The notes below the pieces were generated by a model. It was not told the origin of the DNA, did not search any database, and saw only the letters and a program-made list of their open reading frames with translations. From JAUXLW01 sp964195005 (GTDB lineage Bacteria > Actinomycetota > Acidimicrobiia > Spongiisociales > SHLN01), in the NCBI GenBank assembly GCA_964195005.1, contig CAXMOO010000077.1:1-19852 (forward strand): a stretch of 19,852 bases of DNA, read 5' to 3'. A program made the translations under genes and the position numbers. Of this stretch, positions 15,830 to 19,852 are shown piece by piece. The first letter of the stretch is position 1. Each line of letters starts with the position of its first letter.

Positions 15830-16192
15830 ATGCCTGCGATCAAGACCAAGCGGGTCTGGGACCCTCACGATGCCGGCGACGGCGCACGGTTCCTCGTGGA
15901 CGGCCGCTGGCCGCCGGGAGCCCGGCATGACAGCCTGCGGGTCGTGCTCTGGGTCCGAGAGGCCGCGCCTGGTTTCAAACTCATGAAGTGGTTCGGAGGA
16001 CGCGCCGACCGGTGGAGCGAATTCAGGACTAAGTACTTCGCCGAGCTGGACGACGATCCGAACGGGTGGGAACCGATCGCCCACCAGGCCCGCCTCGGCC
16101 CTGTCACTTTGATTTATGCATCAAAAAACCGGCAACACAACAACGCCGTAGCCCTGGCCGACTATCTCAGTCGGGCAGTCGGCTCCGACTGA
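15830..16192 (+). CDS. DUF488 family protein (YeaO-like)
   Basis: A 120-residue protein matching the DUF488/YeaO pattern: IKTKRVWDPHDAGDGARFLVDGRWP at the N-terminus, KWFGGRADRWSEFRTKYFAEL in the centre, and GPVTLIYASKN near the C-terminus. The family is small, soluble and of unknown biochemical role. The ATG has no ribosome site and may be read from a leaderless mRNA. It diverges from the split-barrel gene across 72 bp, and its end overlaps the uridine kinase gene tail to tail by 26 bp. Confidence 0.88.
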   Translation: MPAIKTKRVWDPHDAGDGARFLVDGRWPPGARHDSLRVVLWVREAAPGFKLMKWFGGRADRWSEFRTKYFAELDDDPNGWEPIAHQARLGPVTLIYASKNRQHNNAVALADYLSRAVGSD

Positions 16193-16793
16193 CGAAGTCC
16201 CGGATCATCGAGCTGACGGTGCCGACAGCACCCGGGTTGTAGCCCTCGGGGATGATGATGTCGGCGTAGCGCTTCGAGGGCTCCACGAATTGGAGGTGCA
16301 TCGGCCGCACGGTCGTCATGTATTGCTCGAGAACCGAGTCGGGCGAGCGCCCCCGCTCCTGGATGTCACGCTGGATACGCCTCACCAGGCGCACATCGGC
16401 ATCGGTGTCGACAAAGATTTTCAAATCCATGGCGTCGCGGAGACGCTCCTCGACTAGAACCAAAATGCCGTCCACCACCAGCACCGGGGCCGGCTCGACT
16501 CGAGTGGTTTGTGAAGTCCGCAGATGAGTTGCGTAGTCGTACACAGGCTTGTCGATGGCGATGCCCTTCCGCAGTTGGTGGATGTGCTCCACCATCAGCT
16601 CGGTTTCAAATGCGTCGGGATGATCGAAGTTCTGTGCAGCCCGCTCTTCAAAGTCAAGATGCTGGAGGTCCCGGTAGTAGGCGTCGTGCTCAATGAAGGC
16701 CACCGGCTCGCCGGCCAATGCCTCCAGAATGGCATCTACCACTGTGGTCTTTCCGCTACCGGTGCCTCCGGCGATACCCAGAACCAGTGCCAT
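16167..16793 (-). CDS. udk: Uridine kinase
   Basis: A 208-residue P-loop kinase. The Walker A motif GGTGSGKT is at residues 9-16, followed by EHDAYYRD (the substrate-site Asp and Tyr pair of uridine kinases) and NFDHPDAFE, then KPVYDYATHLR and VLVVDGILVL (Walker B region), and the lid with RRIQRDIQERGRS. It phosphorylates uridine and cytidine in pyrimidine salvage. Length is normal for Udk when started at ATG 16793; the frame extends to ATG 16859 but the extra 22 residues precede the first strand of the fold and have no counterpart in the family. AAGGGA lies close upstream of the chosen ATG. Confidence 0.93.
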   Translation of the reverse strand: MALVLGIAGGTGSGKTTVVDAILEALAGEPVAFIEHDAYYRDLQHLDFEERAAQNFDHPDAFETELMVEHIHQLRKGIAIDKPVYDYATHLRTSQTTRVEPAPVLVVDGILVLVEERLRDAMDLKIFVDTDADVRLVRRIQRDIQERGRSPDSVLEQYMTTVRPMHLQFVEPSKRYADIIIPEGYNPGAVGTVSSMIRDFVSRSRLPD

Positions 16794-16911
16794 GGTCCCT
16801 TCGCCGCGGGGCCAACTCAGGTGGCTCGTTGATTCCACAAACTCAGAATACGCCACCACGTGTTATCGAGTAGTCGTCCCAGAACTCTTGCCGCCATATC
16901 ATTGGGGATAG

Positions 16912-17286
16912 ATGGACAATTCTGCAACAGCCACGCGGGTCGATAAACCCTGGGGTCATGAGCTCATCTGGGCTCTGACCGATCGCTACGTCGGCAAGAT
17001 TCTCTTTATCGAGGCCGGAAAACGCCTGTCACTCCAATACCACGAGGAGAAAGACGAGTCGATCTTCGTGCTCGAAGGGCGGATGGTGCTACACCTCGAG
17101 GACTCCGAAGGCGAGCTGCAATCAATCGAAATGGAGCACGGAGACTCCCACCGCATCCCGGTTGGGGCCCGACATCGATTCGCCGCAATCGAGAACACCA
17201 GGCTGGTGGAAGTGTCGTCGCCGGAGATCGAAGATGTGGTCAGGGTCGAAGACGACTTCGGCCGCGAAGGCACCACCGAGCCGTAA
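16912..17286 (+). CDS. Cupin-domain protein (mannose-6-phosphate isomerase-like)
   Basis: A 124-residue single cupin. KPWGHE at 12-17 and LQYHEEKDESIFVLEG (His44, Glu49) form the first metal-binding motif, and HGDSHRIPVGARHRF contains the second. The nearest described relatives are the C-terminal domains of bifunctional type II phosphomannose isomerase/GDP-mannose pyrophosphorylases and small stand-alone cupins; sugar-phosphate isomerase activity is possible but not proven. The ATG is preceded by GGGGA. The gene diverges from uridine kinase across 118 bp and converges on the first lipoprotein gene with 21 bp between. Confidence 0.85.
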   Translation: MDNSATATRVDKPWGHELIWALTDRYVGKILFIEAGKRLSLQYHEEKDESIFVLEGRMVLHLEDSEGELQSIEMEHGDSHRIPVGARHRFAAIENTRLVEVSSPEIEDVVRVEDDFGREGTTEP

Positions 17287-17307
17287 GGAGGCTCGGACCC
17301 CGCCAAG

Positions 17308-17985
17308 TTAGGCGCAGCCCTCATTCAGCTGGACGGCCGGGAGAATCCCGCCCCTCATGCCGGTGACAAACCCGCCATCAACCTCGAAGACGACACGGAA
17401 ATCGCGATCGACCTCGTCGACCGGCACAAACACGAGAGCCTTACCGTCCACGCGATACTCGAAGCTCTCTTCAATGCGGTCGGGAAAGAGGGCGATGATT
17501 TCTTGCTCGGTCATCCCGATGCGGGCCCCGGATTGTGTGGTCACCGTCCCGGATGCGTACACGTCGACCCGGCCTATCCGGCCCTCGTTCACCATGAATC
17601 CGACTCCAGGAATTCCTGATTCGGGCTCCACGAAATAGCAGTCGGGGCTGATGGCGGGGTCCGGCTCACCGGGCAGCTTCATCCCGGCCGCGGCCTCCGC
17701 TTCTGCCACTGTCATACCAACCCGAACTGGTCCCAGACCTACCGTAGACAGCTTTGATGATTGGGTCAGCGACGCACCGGATGGCAGCGTGCCCTCCGAA
17801 TCGGGCGCCACGGTTGTGGGTGTGAACACGGTCGTGGTGGTCGGCGGCGGTGAGGTCGTCGTGGTGGTTTGAGGAGCCGACGTCGTGACGCCGCTCGTTA
17901 CGGTTGTGGCGGCCTCCCCATCACTGCTACAGGCAGCGGCCAGAAGCGCCAGAACAACCGTCGCTGTCGTCGCAGGACTGTTCAT
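17308..17985 (-). CDS. Thr-rich putative lipoprotein, paralogue of the gene at 18106
   Basis: A 225-residue protein with a lipoprotein signal ending LLAAACSS (lipid Cys19), a Thr/Pro-rich low-complexity linker (about 27-60), and a C-terminal domain with two short repeated motifs: GLGPVRVGMT and GARIGMTEQEIIALFP. Repeated GMT-turn motifs followed by a helix recall SmpA/OmlA (BamE)-like folds, but this is a resemblance and not an assignment. It ends NEGCA. The ATG has a G-rich site (GGGGGAAG) upstream. It would be anchored outside the membrane with the domain held off by the linker. Function unknown. It is divergent from, and clearly homologous to, the next gene. Confidence 0.85.
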   Translation of the reverse strand: MNSPATTATVVLALLAAACSSDGEAATTVTSGVTTSAPQTTTTTSPPPTTTTVFTPTTVAPDSEGTLPSGASLTQSSKLSTVGLGPVRVGMTVAEAEAAAGMKLPGEPDPAISPDCYFVEPESGIPGVGFMVNEGRIGRVDVYASGTVTTQSGARIGMTEQEIIALFPDRIEESFEYRVDGKALVFVPVDEVDRDFRVVFEVDGGFVTGMRGGILPAVQLNEGCA

Positions 17986-18051
17986 ACGATATCTTCCCCC
18001 GGGGCCAGCTTACCTGGAGCCGGCGCAGGGTTTGTGGGCGCCCTGGGGGTG

Positions 18052-18068
18052 GGTTTTCCGCGAAAACC
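18052..18068. promoter_or_regulatory. Perfect inverted repeat between the divergent lipoprotein genes
   Basis: GGTTTTC-CGC-GAAAACC, seven-base arms with a three-base spacer, lies in the 120 bp spacer, about 38 bp before the plus-strand start and 67 bp before the minus-strand start. The position between two paralogues suggests a shared operator; the regulator is unknown. Confidence 0.4.
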
Positions 18069-18105
18069 GTCATCTGAGGCCTAACCACTCTTATCCTCCC
18101 CGGCG

Positions 18106-18768
18106 ATGAGACGCACAATCTTCCCCTTGTCGGCCCTGGTGCTGGTGGCTGCCGCCTGCGGCGGCACCGATGCCGGGACCACAACACAGGCCTCCTCGCC
18201 TACCGCCACCACCGTGTCGGCGACAACCAGTTCGACCAGCTCGACAACCTCGAGCTCCACCTCGTTAACTACGGTCACGACCGCGCAACTCACCGGGCCC
18301 AACATCAGCAATGATTCCGTAATCACCATCGGGGGTCTGGGTCCGGTCCGGGTAGGCATGACTCCGGACCAGGCCACCGTTGCGGCCGGCTATGTGCTCG
18401 CGGTCGAGATCGGGTTGTTTGAAGGTGATCCGTGTTTCTACCTCCCCGCCGACCCTCACGTGCCGGGAGTGAGCTTCATGGTCAATAACGGCACCGTGGC
18501 CCGGGTCGACGTCCTGACAGGACCGGTCACCACCCGCTCCGGAGCCGGGATTGGCATGACAGAGGCGGAGATCCACAACCTCTTCCCCGGCAAGATTGAG
18601 GAGCGGCAGCATTTCTACATCGAGGGCGGCAAGTACCTGGAGTTCGTGCCGCTAGACGAGGCCGATGCCAATTTCCGCGTGGTCTTCGAGACCGACCCCG
18701 ACGGAATGGTGCTGACCTATAGGGCCGGGAGGCTGCCCGAGGTACGCTGGGTCGAAGGCTGTGCCTAG
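18106..18768 (+). CDS. Thr/Ser-rich putative lipoprotein, paralogue of the gene at 17308
   Basis: A 220-residue protein with a lipoprotein signal ending LVAAACGG (lipid Cys18), a Thr/Ser-rich linker (about 24-65), and the same C-terminal domain as its neighbour: GLGPVRVGMT, PGVSFMVNNG, GAGIGMTEAEIHNLFPGKIEE, FVPLDEADANFRVVFE and a final VEGCA. A cysteine in the first half (CFYLP) and the C-terminal cysteine are kept in both copies and could form a disulfide outside the cell. The start is ATG 18106; its ribosome site is weak. Function unknown. Confidence 0.85.
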   Translation: MRRTIFPLSALVLVAAACGGTDAGTTTQASSPTATTVSATTSSTSSTTSSSTSLTTVTTAQLTGPNISNDSVITIGGLGPVRVGMTPDQATVAAGYVLAVEIGLFEGDPCFYLPADPHVPGVSFMVNNGTVARVDVLTGPVTTRSGAGIGMTEAEIHNLFPGKIEERQHFYIEGGKYLEFVPLDEADANFRVVFETDPDGMVLTYRAGRLPEVRWVEGCA

Positions 18769-18811
18769 TGGTCCGCCGCACAAATAGACACCGCGCTATT
18801 TCCACGACAGA

Positions 18812-18854
18812 CCAGTAGTGGTCCGGCCAACACCCGCCGATTTCCATCTACTGG
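18812..18854. repeat. Inverted repeat and nearby direct repeat upstream of the LacI-family gene
   Basis: CCAGTAG (18812-18818) and CTACTGG (18848-18854) are perfect inverted arms 29 bp apart. TAGTGGTCCG also occurs twice, at 18766-18775 and 18816-18825. A TAGGGT at 18869-18874 could be a -10 element for the regulator, placing the right arm near its -35, so autoregulation is conceivable. A second small repeat AAATAG-N8-CTATTT lies at 18782-18801. Confidence 0.3.
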
Positions 18855-18899
18855 AAGCAGCCCTCTGATAGGGTAAGGCTACGCACCGAGGGGTCAATA

Positions 18900-19852
18900 G
18901 TGCGACAGCCGACCATACGCGACGTAGCTGAGAAAGCCGGCGTATCCAAGTCTCTGGTCTCCCTCGTCATCAACAATTCCCCGCGTGTGAGCGATAAGTC
19001 TCGACAAGCCGTCCTCACGGCAGCCAGCGAGCTCGGCTACCGCCGCAACGCCACTGCCCGCAGTTTGGTCAGCCGGCAAAGTCAAACAATCGGCGTTGTA
19101 ATGTCCAGCACCCACGAGCCGTTCAACGCCGAAGCCCTCAATGGAGTAAACCAGCTCATAGCCCCCGAGGGCTATAGGGCATTCGTCCAATTGGGTCGAC
19201 ACGATCGGTCGGCCGAGCGCCAGGCCATCGAGTCGTTCCTCGAAATCCGGGTCGACGCCCTGATCTTGCTCGGCAACGAACTACCCACCAAAGAGCTCGA
19301 AGAACTCTCCCGAGTGGTGCCCATCGGCTTAGTCGGACGGCACATCAAGTCGTCGATCATCGACGTCGTCGCCAAGGATGAGCAGCTGGGAAGCACGCTG
19401 GCAGTGGAGCACCTGTTCGATCTCGGACATCGGGCCATTGCGCACATCGATGGCGGACCCGGCGTCGCATTTCGTGACCGGGCCAACGGCTACCGCCAGG
19501 CAATGAAAGCACACGACCTCGAACCCCATGTGATCTCCGGCGAGATTCTCGCCGGCGGAGGTGCGGTGGGGCCCGAAGCACTTCTCAGTAAGGCCGGGAA
19601 CCTGCCGACCGCCATATTCGCATCCAGCGACCTGGCCACCTTCGGAGCCCGCGACGCCCTGCAAAAGCACGGATTGCGGATCCCGCAAGACGTTTCCCTG
19701 GTGGGGTACAACGACACCCACCTGGGTCGCTTGCTCTACCAGGGTTTAACCACAATCAGCCAAGCCGGTCGGAAAATGGGAATGCAGGCGGCCGAGCTCG
19801 TAATGGCCCGGCTCAGGGATGCCGACCGGCCCGCCCAAAACGTCGTCGTCCC
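18900..19852 (+). CDS. LacI-family transcriptional regulator, 3' end missing
   Basis: 317 codons from GTG 18900 to the right edge with no stop. GAGGGG is six bases upstream of the GTG. The N-terminal helix-turn-helix and hinge helix read TIRDVAEKAGVSKSLVSLVI (from residue 5) and ELGYRRNATARSLVS, diagnostic of the LacI/GalR family. The periplasmic-binding-like effector domain follows: TIGVVMSST, ALILLGNELP, HLFDLGHRAIAHIDGG, AIFASSDLATFGARDAL and VSLVGYNDTHLG. Only a few tens of residues should be missing. The effector, probably a sugar, and the regulated genes lie beyond the window or are unknown. Confidence 0.92.
   Translation, partial: MRQPTIRDVAEKAGVSKSLVSLVINNSPRVSDKSRQAVLTAASELGYRRNATARSLVSRQSQTIGVVMSSTHEPFNAEALNGVNQLIAPEGYRAFVQLGRHDRSAERQAIESFLEIRVDALILLGNELPTKELEELSRVVPIGLVGRHIKSSIIDVVAKDEQLGSTLAVEHLFDLGHRAIAHIDGGPGVAFRDRANGYRQAMKAHDLEPHVISGEILAGGGAVGPEALLSKAGNLPTAIFASSDLATFGARDALQKHGLRIPQDVSLVGYNDTHLGRLLYQGLTTISQAGRKMGMQAAELVMARLRDADRPAQNVVV

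Noticed and set aside
15758..16084. N-terminal extension of the split-barrel protein
   Set aside because: The extra 109 residues run antisense to the DUF488 gene and show no family similarity; GTG 15757 has a strong ribosome site.
16794..16859. Upstream ATG for uridine kinase
   Set aside because: It would add 22 residues before the P-loop strand, longer than the usual Udk, whereas ATG 16793 has a nearby AAGGGA.

Overview
The window looks like chromosomal DNA from a high-GC actinobacterium, most likely in or near the Acidimicrobiia. That placement is inferred from the GC-rich codon use, a DUF222/13E12-type HNH endonuclease relative, Thr-rich lipoproteins, and many GTG/TTG starts. No rRNA, tRNA, CRISPR array, insertion sequence or phage gene was seen. 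No stretch longer than about 240 bp lacks a gene.

Layout. 1-681 (minus) is the start of a DUF222/13E12 family gene that runs off the left edge. 892-1908 (plus) is an extended SDR (NAD-dependent epimerase/dehydratase). 2150-3331 (plus) is a sulfide:quinone reductase / flavocytochrome c sulfide dehydrogenase-like flavoprotein. 3348 to about 11.1 kb (minus) is a tightly coupled six-gene operon. In transcription order it encodes a Tat-exported molybdopterin catalytic subunit, a 98-residue protein of unknown function, a four-cluster Fe-S beta subunit, a TorD/NarJ-type chaperone, a haem b-binding gamma subunit anchored in the membrane, and a polytopic membrane protein. A divergent Rrf2-type regulator with three cysteines (11239-11640, plus) sits directly upstream, with an inverted repeat between them.

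The right half holds ordinary genes in mixed orientation: a frameshifted DUF2254 membrane protein, an EamA transporter and a PlsC-like acyltransferase (a minus-strand pair), a short FAD-binding TrxR-like protein with a probable CTG start, a split-barrel nitroreductase/quinone reductase-like protein, a DUF488 protein, uridine kinase, a cupin, two divergent paralogous lipoproteins, and a LacI-family regulator cut by the right edge.

The centre of interest is the molybdenum enzyme. The beta and alpha sequences look most like the extracytoplasmic nitrite oxidoreductase/nitrate reductase branch of the type II DMSO reductase family (the Nitrospira/anammox NXR type), rather than cytoplasmic actinobacterial NarGH. 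A consistent model is as follows. Alpha is Tat-exported with beta carried along. Gamma receives electrons on one haem b and is held in the membrane by its C-terminal helix. The polytopic protein is a possible partner with the quinone pool. The Rrf2 protein senses redox state, iron-sulfur status or NO and controls the operon. Substrate and direction (nitrite oxidation, nitrate reduction or another oxyanion) cannot be decided from sequence alone.
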